A stretch of 64,000 bases of DNA. Source: Poecilobothrus nobilitatus. Lineage: Eukaryota > Arthropoda > Insecta > Diptera > Dolichopodidae. Both the position numbers and the translations under genes were made by a program. Location of the stretch: assembly GCA_947095535.1 (NCBI GenBank), contig OX352774.1, positions 32,008,496-32,072,495 of the forward strand. The letters run 5' to 3'. The stretch's first letter is position 1; the number at the start of each line of letters is the position of its first letter. Positions 49,043 to 61,254 of this stretch are shown piece by piece. The notes below the pieces were generated by a model that had not been told where the DNA came from, did no database searches, and saw nothing but the letters and a program-made list of their open reading frames with translations.

Positions 49043-49872
49043 AAAATCTCGCATTTCAAGATCTCGCGTGTCAATATCTCGCATTTTCAAATCTCGTGTT
49101 TGAAAATGTCGTGTGTCAAAATCTCGCGTTTCATTTTGGTCAGTTTTTGATGCCGTTAAACTGAATTATCCGCGGACGCAAAAAAATGTGGCGGTCTGGC
49201 ACAGGCGTTTATAATCCGTAATAGGCAGAAGAATATTGAAAAATGTTAATTTTGTAATACAAGTGAAAAAAAATTATAAAATATAGGTAATATTATATAA
49301 TTGAAAAATTGACTAATAATTTTTTAAAAAGCAATATTTTTTGTTTTTTTTTTTCCAAATTTTCGGTTAATTTTCTACGAAAAGAGGACAACTCTGATTT
49401 TAAATACAATTCTAAATTCCCTCTTAATTTAGAATCTCATACATCCATATACATAAATATTCTAGAAAAAGCGCATAATCCTACATATGAATTCAACACT
49501 AAAATCCGCATAATATACACATATTCTGTAAAAGTCGTACAATCCTGATTTTTTATATTTACAAAATCCCTCCTAATTATATTTTTGCATACATATTTTA
49601 ATATTAAGACATTAAAAAACATTTTAAAATAATGGGGTATGCCGCTTCTTCCCTCCGTATTATGTTTTTGCATACATAACCCCACTAAAGAAATTATATT
49701 GAAACCCTTATTTTGAAACCAACTTTCAAATCGCTTCTAATTATATTTTCTACATTAATATTTCAACTACAAAATTATAAAAAGCGCGACATTTTGCAAC
49801 ACGAGATTTTGACACGCGAGATTATGTAACGCGAGATTTATGTAAGTACGAGATTTTGATTCGCGATATTTT
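49043..49872. mobile_element. Foldback-type element 3 (FB3) with 15-bp repeats in the arms
   Basis: The left arm (49043-49132) is six units of about 15 bp of the type AAAATCTCGCGTGTC. The right arm (about 49780-49872) is about six such units in reverse complement (GACACGCGAGATTTT). The interior (about 49364-49745) has the same minisatellite as FB1 and FB2: 'ACTCTGATTTTAAATAC', 'CCCTCTTAATTTAGAATCTC', 'AATATTCTAGAAAAAGCGCA', 'CCTGATTTTTTATAT', 'AAAATCCCTCCTAATTATAT'. Between the left arm and interior is a GC-richer stretch (TCCGCGGACGC, GTGGCGGTCTGGCACAGGCG). No transposase is seen; open frames at 49309-49548 and 49437-49685 are shadows. Confidence 0.8.
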
Positions 49873-52800
49873 AATACGCTTCCACATTTTTATTTATAAA
49901 CATTTACCGTTATAATCATATATTTCATATATTATTATAATTTTTTTTCACATATTATCTTTCCACATATTATTAAAATCATTATTTTGAATTATTCAAT
50001 TTTTTTTTTCTTTTCTTTTTTTTTTTTTTTGGTTTTTAACCTTTTCTCATTATTTTTATCGGGCGGCGGAGTACAGATCATCATCTTAAAAAAAATATAC
50101 ATATGTACATATTTCTGTATGGTATAGCTATATAATCGTAATATATGAAATTATGTATTTTAAAGTTTGAAGAGACTAAAAAATATAAAATAAAAAAAAA
50201 ATAAAAAAAAAAAACAAAAATAAAATTATGAGATCCTTGAAAAATCTGGTTTATCTTAATTCAACATTACCAAAACAATCAACCAAATATTTGTAACTTT
50301 TGATGAAATTTTGTTAATTTTTCTTTTTTTTGTTGTTGTTGACGCTTTTTTTGTTTCTGTTTCTGTTATAATGACTGTTGTAGACTGTTTAGACTGTTGT
50401 AGTAATGATTATGCGTTTAATGATTATAATGAAAGTTTTACAGTTAACAAGAGAGAAGAGAGAAAAAAAATAGTAGTCTCCTCAATATTAATATAATTGT
50501 TATCTGCAAAGAATGAGAACAAATTTTTCATTTCATTCATTTTGATAATATTAACTTAGATAGGCACCGTTTTATTATAATGTATGTTAAAACTAAAAGT
50601 ATATATAATATGTGGCTATATGTATAATTTTGGATATATGTATAACTTTGAACAGTTATATTTTTATAAGGATAACATTAATTAAATACAGTAGAATGGA
50701 GTGGTAGTGATGGCAATAAGACATGATTTAAATAACCGGTATTATCGTAATGGATGGAGTAAAAAAAAAAAAAAAAAAATTATTTTACAGAATTAAAATT
50801 AAAAGTAAGACATTTTTTTTTTTTGTTTTTTTTATGAATATATATAAAAAAAATTTATCACAATAATTACCTTAGGTTTGTTTCATTACAAGTACATATT
50901 TAAAAAAAAATAACATTTGGTTAAATTTTTGTTTAACCATATAAAATAAATTATTTGTACAAAATTTTTTTAAATATAATTTTTGACGTCAAATAAAACC
51001 TTAAGAAATACATTAATCTTGCAACGATTGCTAGGATTCGCTTTCTCGCACAAATTTTTAAGTATTTAAAAGCTTTAATTTAAAGATTTTTATTATTATT
51101 ATGGCAGCTTACAATTTTAAATTTTCTCTTTATTATTAACATACAAATACCATTGCGTCTTAATATACTGATTTTGAAACCTTATGTTATAATGGAAGTC
51201 CAGTATATGTGAATGTTAAGAAGAGTTAGTTATAGAATCTGTTAAGGAGAGGTTAAATCTATTTAATCTATTATTAAGATTATAATAAAAAATTTATAAA
51301 ATAAAATTTTTGACAAATTCAATAACTGGTAGGTTAAAACATAAATTTATTTAAACATTTGAAAAAAAAAAATCATAATGAATCATCAAATTAAGTTAAT
51401 GTGAATACCAAGTTTAGTTTCATAGCTGTTCCAACTTTGTTACAATTTCATATAAAATCCATCCATGTGAACTTCAATTGTTTATTTTCTTTTATTTTTT
51501 TTTGTTTTTTTTTTCTCTCGTTTTGTACAATAATAATTTATAAATTCAGAAAAAAAAAAACATGAATATAACTGAAATGTTTACATTTTGTACCGTTAGA
51601 GAACGTTGAAAAATAAAAAAAAAAAAAAAATATGTGTTTATTTTTTTTTGTTTCTTTTTTTTTGTGGAAAAACAAAATAAACAAATAAAAATAAATTTAA
51701 TAAAGAGTTCCTGAATTTTGTACACTTCCCCGGCCTTTTTTCAATGTTTATAATTCAAATGAGGTCCTTATATATTTATACCTACACCCACACAAACTTT
51801 TATACACACATGAGACATCATATATATCATTAAGTAAAATAAGTGTGCATGTGTATATATATAATTATTTAGGTTTATTGGCGCATATAAAATAAATTAA
51901 CGTAATTTTTGGGTTAAAACCTTAAATATACCATCATTCAAAAAAAAAAAAAAGGAAAAAGAAAAAAAAACATCTGAAAAAAAAAAAAAAAACAGAAAAA
52001 CATAACATAACGGTTATCGTTGCTACTACAGATTCTGATTTCGTTAAGGTTATCATTATTATTTTTTGTTATTGTTATATTGTTGTTGCGTATATTAACA
52101 CAATAATTAATGAGATGTTTGCAATAAATTATTTACAAGATTTGTGTGGTTAACTTTTGGTAATATTTTTTTTCCCCCTTTTTCTCGTTATATATACGTT
52201 TTATACATATATAAGGTATATATATACATATATATATTTTTTTTGTTTTTCCACAATAATTCATTTTATTTTTCAAAAAATGAAAAAAAAAACAACTGGC
52301 ATAAACACTCACATAGGCATAAATGTTACTGTGAAGTAGGTCTAAGTTAAGTAAAAATATAACAATAATATGCTAAAGTGGGAAAATGGTAAAACTGAAT
52401 AATTGTAAAGTATGTTGTTTATAAAGATTTACTTTATTTCGGTTTTTTAGGTTGATTAATTTCCTTTAATTTTTTTTTTTTTTGGTGTTTGTTTATACAT
52501 ATATGGTCATAACTAGATGGATTTCTATTTCTATTACCAGATTTAAATATCATAAAAGAAAAAAAAAAATCTAATGTTTAATATAACTGTAATTTCTTAA
52601 ATATTTAACAGAATGATAAATGTAAAAGGTTCATATAAATTCTTTCGAAAATTCAAATAAAAACTTTTTGCAATAAATTTTATTTAATATGTACCTACTT
52701 ATTATAAGCGGAAGTTTAACACTTAAATTTTATGTGAGAAATACATTTTATACATTATAGGCATAAAAAATAATATAATTTATAGATTATTATTTGATTT

Positions 52801-53459
52801 TACTAAAGATTTTACCGTTATGAGATAAAAGTAAAAGATTAACATTAAAAAATCAAGATGAGAAGAAATAGAAATTATATTTTAGATTAGATTTTATTTA
52901 ATTAAAAATATTCATATTGTTTGATATTTCATTGACATTCTACTGACATTATATTGACATTATACAAATAACCATTTATTTTTAGATTTGTATAAAACTA
53001 AACATGAAAATAATATGATTAGAAAAACGTGAAAAGAAATGGTCAATATCTTTCTAAATAATTAAATGATAATATGACAATATCAAACACAGTCTTTAGT
53101 TGGCGATCACTAGATAGTGCGGATAGGTATTAGGTAGTATTAAAAAAAAAATACTTTCATATTATATGAAAGCCAAATTTAATATGAACAATTTAAAGGC
53201 ACTTTAACCAAGTTAAATAATCTTAACAAGTTTGAAAACTTTTCTAGATATTATGTGAATAAGTCATTTTTAATTTTCCCAATAGTTAAATTTTTTTACT
53301 TTTGACAATTCAAGTTATTTTTTCTAACCATTCCTATAATAATATCTTAAAGATCAATAATTATTATTTACTAATACCAAAATCAAAATGAATTTTTTGT
53401 ATAATTTTTTTTAATTAGTTAATATACCCTTTCAAAAAATACTGACATAATATGGCAGA
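49873..53459. other. AT-rich, homopolymer-rich non-coding DNA
   Basis: No gene, RNA or classified repeat. T and A runs of 10-18 bases are frequent (50005-50030, 50760-50780, 51605-51665, 51945-51995). The + frames at 50311-50496 and 52144-52350 are artefacts of such runs. Confidence 0.55.
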
Positions 53460-53870
53460 AATAAATTTCCGTTTTTTAGCATATTTTTTAAAAACTTTTA
53501 AAAAATTCAGTCTATTTATCCATCTCCTTCATCTATCTGTCTGTTTACAAAACGTCTACACCTTTTAAGTTAAAATTTAATTGCAACCCCTATCATCAAC
53601 ATTTTTTGAATTTAAAAACTCCAAATCATAGAATTAAGATTTTTTAGATCAATATCGAAACTGTGTACAATTTATAACTATTTTGGTATTGAAATTTACC
53701 GTTAAATTTTTACTTCTCTCTATCTCTATAACGCTTTAAGTGAGAATCTTTAAATTTTGAAAGGATGAAGATGGAAGATTTTGAAGATTATATTTTTACA
53801 TGATTACAAATTTTGTTGTAAATCACAATAATTTTAAAATGTTTTTATTGTTTTCTAGAAAAAGTGCATC
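53460..53870 (-). repeat. Degenerate inverted copy of the 'ACCGTTATGTGAAA' repeat family
   Basis: The order follows 40584-41440: 'TTTTTTAGCATATTTTTTAA', 'CATCTATCTGTCTGTTTACA', 'AAAACGTCTACACCTTTTAA', 'GAAATTTACCGTTAAATTTT', 'CTCTATAACGCTTTAAGTGA', 'CTTTAAATTTTGAAAGGATG'. The CCGT tandem has decayed to TCCATCTCCTTCATCTAT. Confidence 0.6.
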
Positions 53871-55028
53871 TTTAAAACCTTTGGTCTTTCATACTTCCTT
53901 ATTTTATTTTTGTATTACAAAATTTCCTAGAAAACAACAAAATTATCTATTCAAAAATAAGAAAATAAATTCTTCTAAAAACAATATTAATTTATTTTTG
54001 ATGGATAATAGGAAATAATATTGTATAAGTAGGTATATATATATTATATTACATTATATATACATAAAATTCAAAGAAGAAATAATAAAAATAAATTTAA
54101 GGTCAAAACATTTTCCAAAAAAAAAAAAAAAAAAACAATAAACAAAATCTTCTGTCAAATAATGAAACAAATTCAAAATGTAGAAAAAGATCAAATATTT
54201 AATTCTATGGAATGTAAAAAAAATTCTTTAGATACTTTATGACTTACAAATTTATCCTAATTCTAAAAAGAAAATATAATATAAAATTATCATAGTATAT
54301 AATTTATTAGTAATATTATGAATCTTATAATTAGTTTTTATTATTTTAAGCACATTTTAAGTTATTTTCATTGCATTTGAAAGATTAGGTATAATAAGGT
54401 AAAATTTGAACAAGATAAAATTTGAAAATGAAAATTCTGTTCGTTTTTATAGAAAGTGTATTATATTCGAAAATAAAATTTTAATAAGTTAAATTTTTTT
54501 ATAGCTCACTAACTTTGTATATAATTTCTAACTTATACAAAAAAAAAATATGTATTTAACTAATGGTCTAGTGGTTAAAACATCAATCAATTGAAAGGTC
54601 TCGGATTCATATTTCCAGTGGCTCATATAGATTAATAAATTTTTCTTATAATTATAAAATTAGTATAATTATTAAATAAAAATAGCTGTATATATCACAG
54701 AATTACAAAAATTTTAACGGAACTTTATTCCAAGCAAAATATGTGCATCTAGCAGCATAGTGTTTTACTGAAAATAAAATGTTAGCAATAAATAAGGTCC
54801 ATCTATTAATTATATTAATTATAAATAAGTATCTCTATTGATCTTTAGTTTCCCAAACACAGTAAATCTGACAGAAGTATGTAGAGGAAAAATCCACAAG
54901 ATGTTGTAATTGATCTTCATCAAACTTTCGCAATACCATACCTCTTTTAAATAATCTAATCTAATCGTATAATTAATATCATACCGTAATAGCTATTTAT
55001 AATAAAATAAAGAAATAATATAATTCCT
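53871..55028. other. AT-rich non-coding DNA with one tRNA-like relic
   Basis: Apart from the tRNA-like stretch at 54559-54625, nothing is recognised. The sequence just before 55029 ('ATAGCTATTTATAATAAAAT') resembles that before the 150-bp repeat at 18748, hinting that this repeat extends further 5' than listed. Confidence 0.5.
54559..54625 (+). repeat. Degenerate tRNA-like sequence
   Basis: AATGGTCTAGTGGTTAAAAC serves as an A-box-like block, followed after about 25 bases by CTCGGATTCATATTTCCAGT with a B-box-like core. Acceptor pairing is not evident. It is the most tRNA-like of the three relics of this type. Confidence 0.4.
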
Positions 55029-55174
55029 GTATAAGATAATAGATGGCGCGGCAAATAAAAATTTAAAATATTTGAGTAATCTCACATAATAGCTTGTATA
55101 ACCGAGTAAACAATATTTTATTGAAACTAAGCTTTTGAAGCTTAATCAAATAAATATGAGTAATAAATGACTTA
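55029..55174 (+). repeat. Interspersed repeat of about 150 bp, copy 4 (5' part, interrupted by a MITE)
   Basis: The copy starts CTGTATAAGATAATAGATGG and reaches AATAAATGACTTA at 55174. There the MITE begins, and the repeat resumes at 55542 with CTTAGTGG. The middle is the most diverged of the four copies. Confidence 0.75.
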
Positions 55175-55541
55175 AGGTGATGACCCAATGCTTGCTTCGT
55201 CTTCTGCGTCATTCTAGCTGTATATATCTAGCGTCACCCGGGCTTTTTAAGTAAAATGATAACCAAATTTTAGCGTCATTTTATGAAACAAATTAAATTG
55301 TGTATGTAAAAATTATGAAAATTATATTGTCAACGACAACCAACAAACAATATAAAATAAAAAAACAAACAAAAGAAATTGAAATTGTCAGAAATTGTAG
55401 CGAAAAAAAGTAGAAAGGTGCTCTAGTCTGGCGTCGCTTCTCGCGGCGCGTTACATTTATTCAATTCGTATTTAAATTAATGTATTCTATTTAAACTTCA
55501 AAGTGACTCGCGAAAAGCCACGCAAGCATTTGGTCATCACT
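55175..55541. mobile_element. MITE of 367 bp nested in the 150-bp repeat
   Basis: Terminal inverted repeats are long and imperfect. Left is AGGTGATGACCCAATGCTTG, then CTTCGTCTTCTGCG. Right, in reverse complement, is AGTGATGACCAAATGCTTGC, then GTGGCTTTTCGCG. CTTA occurs on both sides (55171-55174 and 55542-55545) while uninterrupted copies of the host repeat read GACTTAGTG, so CTTA is a 4-bp target duplication. The interior has no ORF but a GC-rich patch (GGCGTCGCTTCTCGCGGCGC). The superfamily is not clear from the ends. Confidence 0.85.
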
Positions 55542-55545
55542 CTTA

Positions 55546-58500
55546 GTGGTATTTTATTTTTTTTTTTTTTATTCAAAGTCACCGTTTTTAAATTAACATT
55601 CAATGCTGTAGATTTTTTTTTTTTTAATTCTTCTTACAACACCTTTTACCAGCGATTTAAAAAAAATGTAATACATAAAACTTAGACCTACGAATATTTA
55701 AATCCCTTAATATTTTGTTTCTTCAAAAGATTCAATACTTTATTCTACCTTTTATATTATTTGATTATGTAAACCTAACTAGTAGCAACACATATTTAAG
55801 GTAATCTTCATACATAGTAAGTCGAATATTATGTAAATATCATGCCTTCATGTTTATGTTATGTAATTCATCATAATCAATATAATTTTGTAACTTATTT
55901 TTAGTTATTAAATTTCATATCTTTTCAAATGTTTAAAACTAAAAAGAAATATCCTATTATTTTAAGAACAATTGTTTTCATTTAGAAAAGCCTAAACTAA
56001 ATCAATTTAAAGGAAAATAATATAATATATGTATATATAATTTAATATCATCAAACAATAAAATCTAAACCATTCTTGATCGAATTCATCTGTTTTAATT
56101 TAGTTTTTTTTTTTTTTTCTTTTCATTTAGCCATCTATCTCTTTTTCTCATATTAATAATATTATTTTCAAAATCCTTAATTCTAATTTTCAAATTTCTT
56201 ATTATTCTTTATAGTAAAATAATGGAAAATCAAAAAAAAAAAAAAAAAAAAAAATGATTACAATGAAGAAAATTTATCTAACTGTACAAAATAAGAACTA
56301 AAGGTTTAGAAATAAGAGAAAGAAATAGTGAGAGAAAAAGAGAGTGTGTGTGTAGGTACAAAGAATAAAGCTAAAGTGAAAATTTTAACTTTCATTTTCA
56401 TTATCCTTTTCTATTTGACTTATTTGCCTCCTTTTTTTTTGTATTGTTTTGTTTCTAACTATAATATTTGGAAATCTTTCATAAAATGCCATTGGCAGAA
56501 ATTTCAATAGAATACGTAATGAAGTATCTTTATAATAATAAAATATATTCGTAAATGATACATATATGAATTTTTTTTTTTTTTTTTGTTTTTTTGTTCT
56601 TATTTCAATTTATAATACGATATTTATCCGATAGGTACTCACAATAAACCATTACAGAACAACAAAATAATAACAACAACAACAACAACAAAATAAAAAT
56701 AATAAAAATGTTTGTTGTTGTGACAATTCGTCTTCATTATTATTAAAAGAATAATATCCTTATTCACAAGGATATTATTTATTTGTATATGAAAAGGACA
56801 CATTTTACATATTGTATGCAATAATATTATAATAATGGAATGTGTTTTATTTTGCCATTGGCATAAAATTTTACTTAAAATAAATTTTTTTTTTTTTCGT
56901 GAATTCAATAGGCTTCAACTTTACTTCTGTCTTTTGGTTTTTATTTTATTTATTTGTTTTATAAGTATTTGAAAACTATCATATGATACGAGTATTACTA
57001 AGAATTTATTTTTAAAAATATATATATACGAACATTTGAGAAGTATATTACTATAATATAAAAGTAATTGAAAAGATGATTAGAATCTTCAAAATTTTAA
57101 AAATTCTAGTAGAATTATACTAAATACTTATTCTTTTGTATAAAGAATAACTTTTAAATATAAAATGTATTATACTATATTTTAAAAATTTTCTATAAGT
57201 TCTCAATTTATTGAAATTGCATTATTGAAATTAATTTGCTCTAAAGCCTCTTCGATTTTTCCATTCAATCCATTTTTTTAAAAGGGAATGTATAAAAGAT
57301 AATTTTGTTTAGAATTTTTTCCCGCAATTGTTTTGTATAAGACAAAAGGAAATAAATGGTATAAAAACTTTTGAATCTTTCTTCGTATATGTTATTAATA
57401 CATAAACTATACAGAACACGTTTTTAAATTTTTTTGATTTAGTTCTATACGATTTTTATATGATTTATTTTATTTAATGTGAAGTTTAACTTACAAAGAA
57501 GAATTTCCAAGAAATGCACTTAAAATCTGCTGATCTTTATTCTGAGCATGATTTATGCACCAAGAATTATATTACTTTACTGAAGATGAACTGTCAACAA
57601 TAAACCCTCTACATATCTTTAGTTTCTAAGAAATAAAGAAAATTAGAGGCAATGGAGTTGATAGAAATATTATTAATTGGAGACAAAATCAACAAGACAA
57701 ATCATCTCACCCTTTATATATATTGCAAAATCTAGATGGAATAGTCTGAGCCCACTTTGAAAGAAAAACAAACAAAAGAACATTTAACCAACACTTGTGC
57801 AAACACTATTAGATCCTTAGTTATAATTACGGCACATTGGAAGGTACGAACCTATATGCAAGCAGGATGGGTATTTCTTAAAACGTTCAGTGTAGAAATT
57901 GCTAAGAGGAAGTCATGGAAGAGATTTTTCATCATTTTCTCTGCGAATATCCGATCCTATAGAAGATCAGATTACTATAAATTTTGGGGATTCCCTACCT
58001 TTACAAATATAGATTAACCGGTTATTCGATAGTAAAATTATAGTACTAATTTTATTTCTGAACGTTACGAACTGTTTATAGAACTTAATTGACAACCAAA
58101 TATACGAGTCTATATGGTATCACTGTAGGAGCTTGTTAATTACAATTAATTAGGCTTGTTAATTTAAAATAGAAATTTTAAAATTACACAAGGCTTCTTT
58201 AATTGTTTTAATTTCCTAAAACACTACATATTCGTTCTTAGGATAATGTTAACATTTAAAATAAATTTTCAGAGTGTTAAAATTTGTAAAAATTTTGTAA
58301 GCTAAAACTAGCCTTACAAATTTAACATACATATTTAAGTTTTTTTTGAAACTCTTAAACTTAACAAACATTTTGTGTCTTCGAAAATTTTTTTTAATGT
58401 ATAAATTACAATTTAGCTAAAATATAAAAATTTTAATTTTCCTAAAGAATTCACAAAATACATTTTTTTTTCACATTTTGTGTATTCCCATTAAAATCAC

Positions 58501-61254
58501 TTAAAATTCTAATAACTTTTTAATATGTGTTAAACTTTACAAAAATTCAAAATACGATGATGATCAAACTATAGTTAATTGAAATCTCCTTTTTAAACAA
58601 ATTTTATTTTATGATTTATTAGTGTTACAATAATATTAGCATTGTTAAAAATAAAAATGGCATGTGTTAACACTTTCCCGTTGTCAGTAAGAAATCCAAA
58701 AATAAAAAATAAAATAATAGTCACTTTTCTGACAGTAAGAAAGGATTTCATAAAAATTCGAACCAAAAAAAAATAAAAATTTTAAATCTACATTTTTTTT
58801 TGCTTTTAGTATCCTGCTTCGTTCAAACTTACTTATTTCCTTAAGGATTTAAAGTGAAAATTTATTTCTATACGATCAAAAACTTCCTTGACAATGAAAT
58901 AACAAGAGAAATCAAAAAAAAAAAAAAAACAACTGGCATCTTAAAAACATGTAACTAAAGAATTTTAAGTCTCTTGAGGCAATAAATAAAAAAATGAAAT
59001 TCGGAATTCCTAAAATTTTGTTTTTATTTACAATAAAAAAAAAAAAAAACAAAATAGAAAAAAAGGGTTTCAATCTTCAGATATTTTTTATAGGCCATCA
59101 TCATTTTTTTAAATTTTTATAGTATCCTTTTATTTATTTTGATGGTTTGAGTTTTCCAACCATAAACCATAGATCTAGAAACAGATTTTCTTGTTGATGA
59201 GAATAATAAATGGACCTTTTGGGTGAATCTAAAACGCATTTTAAACGTTCACGTTCAAACAAATAAAGATAATACAAAAAAAAAAAAAAATGAACAAACT
59301 TTTCCAACAACTTTCTGAGAGTTAAAAAAAAACCAAAAAAGAGAAAAAAAAAAAATAAAAAACAAAAAAATTTATACAAATATTTTCTATTTTCCTTGTC
59401 CAAATCAAAATAACTTTGTCCCGTCATGTATTTTTTTTTTTTTGTATTGTGAAACATTTATATTTAGAGTTACCAGTGCATATTAAAATTCTGTTCTTAT
59501 AATTTAAAAGAAACTTCTCTGTTTCTATTCATTGGACTTTTTGTTTAGTTTTTTGCAAAGTTAGGTGGAGATCATCAAAATAGCCAATAGAAGATTTTAA
59601 GTAACAAGAATTCTCAATGAATGGATGCAACTTGTTAATGGATGAAGCTCTGTCCTGGGACCCGTAATTAAGTTTGGAAATGAAAATTTTTTTTACAATA
59701 TTAGGAAACTTTTTTAAAGTTCTTCATTTTCACCTAAATTCTTAGATATACATCAGGAATATAATCCTTGTCAATCTTATAGGCTTAGAATACCTGATAG
59801 TTCCACTTTCGTAATATTCGTATCATTTAAATGAATTTTAGTAAGACGAATTATTGTATTATCTTAAAATTTAAACTACGTAAAGAGGATTAACTAAAGC
59901 TTTCCTTGTTTCAAAGAAGGGTTTAAATGAACGTAAACCCTTTTATGAACGTAAGACTTTTAGTATCCCCATTTGTTTAAAGAACTTGAAAAATCCATTG
60001 ACTTTAATAAATTTATTTAGTTTTATATCTTATAACCTAACAAGTATATAATTTTGAAACCTTTGGTAACTCTAAACAATAAAAAAGTATTTTCAAAACG
60101 CATTTTTAAATATTTTTCAGTTAAAAAAAAACAAAATGTTTTTTTTTCTTTCATTTTTTTCATTTTTTTGTTCAATTTCAAAATAAGAAAATATTCTAGA
60201 TATTTTCGCCTCAAAGTAAAAGGCATAGAATTGTTTGAATAAAGGATGAACGGGGAATAATATTTGTTAAGCAGGTCATCCATTCATTCATTCATTCTTT
60301 CTTTCATTCATATTATTGCGTTTACACATCAAAATAAAAAAAAAAAAAATGAAAAAAACAATAAAAAAAACTAGAATAACAACACAATAGGAAATAGCAA
60401 GGATAACAGGAATATTTGAGAAAAAAAAAATTATCCCTTAGAAAGTATTCCTTATTTTTTTGAGAAAGTTTTTATCATTTTATTCAATTTTTGGGGGTGA
60501 GATGATAAGAGTACGATAAATAGGAATTTATTTAGTTTTTCTTTCTATTGTTGTATTTAAAAAAAAAAAAAATTGAAAATGAAAAGAAAAACTTTTATTA
60601 CATTTTAAATATTATTAACTTTTTTTCTTCTTTTTTTTTTATTTATTTAATGTTTTTTTTATTTTATTCTATTTTGAATTTAATATCTACTATTAGTAAT
60701 TTTTCTATTTATATCAATTTTAAATTAAATTCAGTGAATTATAAATAAAGAAAAAAAAAAAAAAAAAAGAAGAGAATTACAATATTGGAAACTTGGATTA
60801 AAAAAAAAAACAAAAAACAGAAAAAACAGAAAATAGGAACAGAAAATATTTGTAAAGAGACAATAAAAATTATTGTGAAATTTATTGAAAAGTAATTTTG
60901 GAAAATTCTGTTTTTTTTTTTTTTTTTTTTTTTTTTTTGACATTTGAAATTTATTATGATTATTTTTAAAAATCGAAGTTATTTGTAGAATTCGAAAATA
61001 TTTTCGTATACAGAATAAAATACAACAGAAAAAAAAATTTTTCTTCATTATAAATTAATTAATTTTATTGAATGAAATGAAAAAATTTATTTTAATTCTT
61101 AATTTTATTTTGTATTTTTGTAAATTCCAAATTAAATTCAACATAGTTGAAATTTAGAAGTAAAAAATTTTAAAAATAATTTTCAGAAAATTTCTTTTTA
61201 TGTTTTAAAATATAATTAGCCCAAACATTTTTTATATGGATAGAATAAAATTAA
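55546..61254. other. AT-rich, homopolymer-rich non-coding DNA
   Basis: No gene, RNA or classified repeat can be supported. Notable simple sequences are a CAA run at 56672-56691, CATT-type repeats at 60273-60311, and an uninterrupted T run of 28 bases at 60911-60938. The + frame at 57757-58017 lies in a slightly GC-richer patch (57630-58015), but I recognise no domain or splice context. Other open frames (59134-59457, 60023-60283, 60731-61048) are Phe/Lys/Ile-rich products of homopolymers. Confidence 0.55.
60911..60938. repeat. Uninterrupted T run of 28 bases
   Basis: This is the longest single homopolymer I found in the window, bounded by CTG and GAC. It could be a retroposon tail on the minus strand, but no body is recognised beside it. 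Its length may also reflect assembly or sequencing uncertainty. Confidence 0.9.

Noticed and set aside
57757..58017. 86-codon + strand open frame in a slightly GC-richer patch
   Set aside because: No recognisable motif on translation in any frame, and no acceptor/donor pattern. The patch may be a decayed repeat, but I could not link it to a family.
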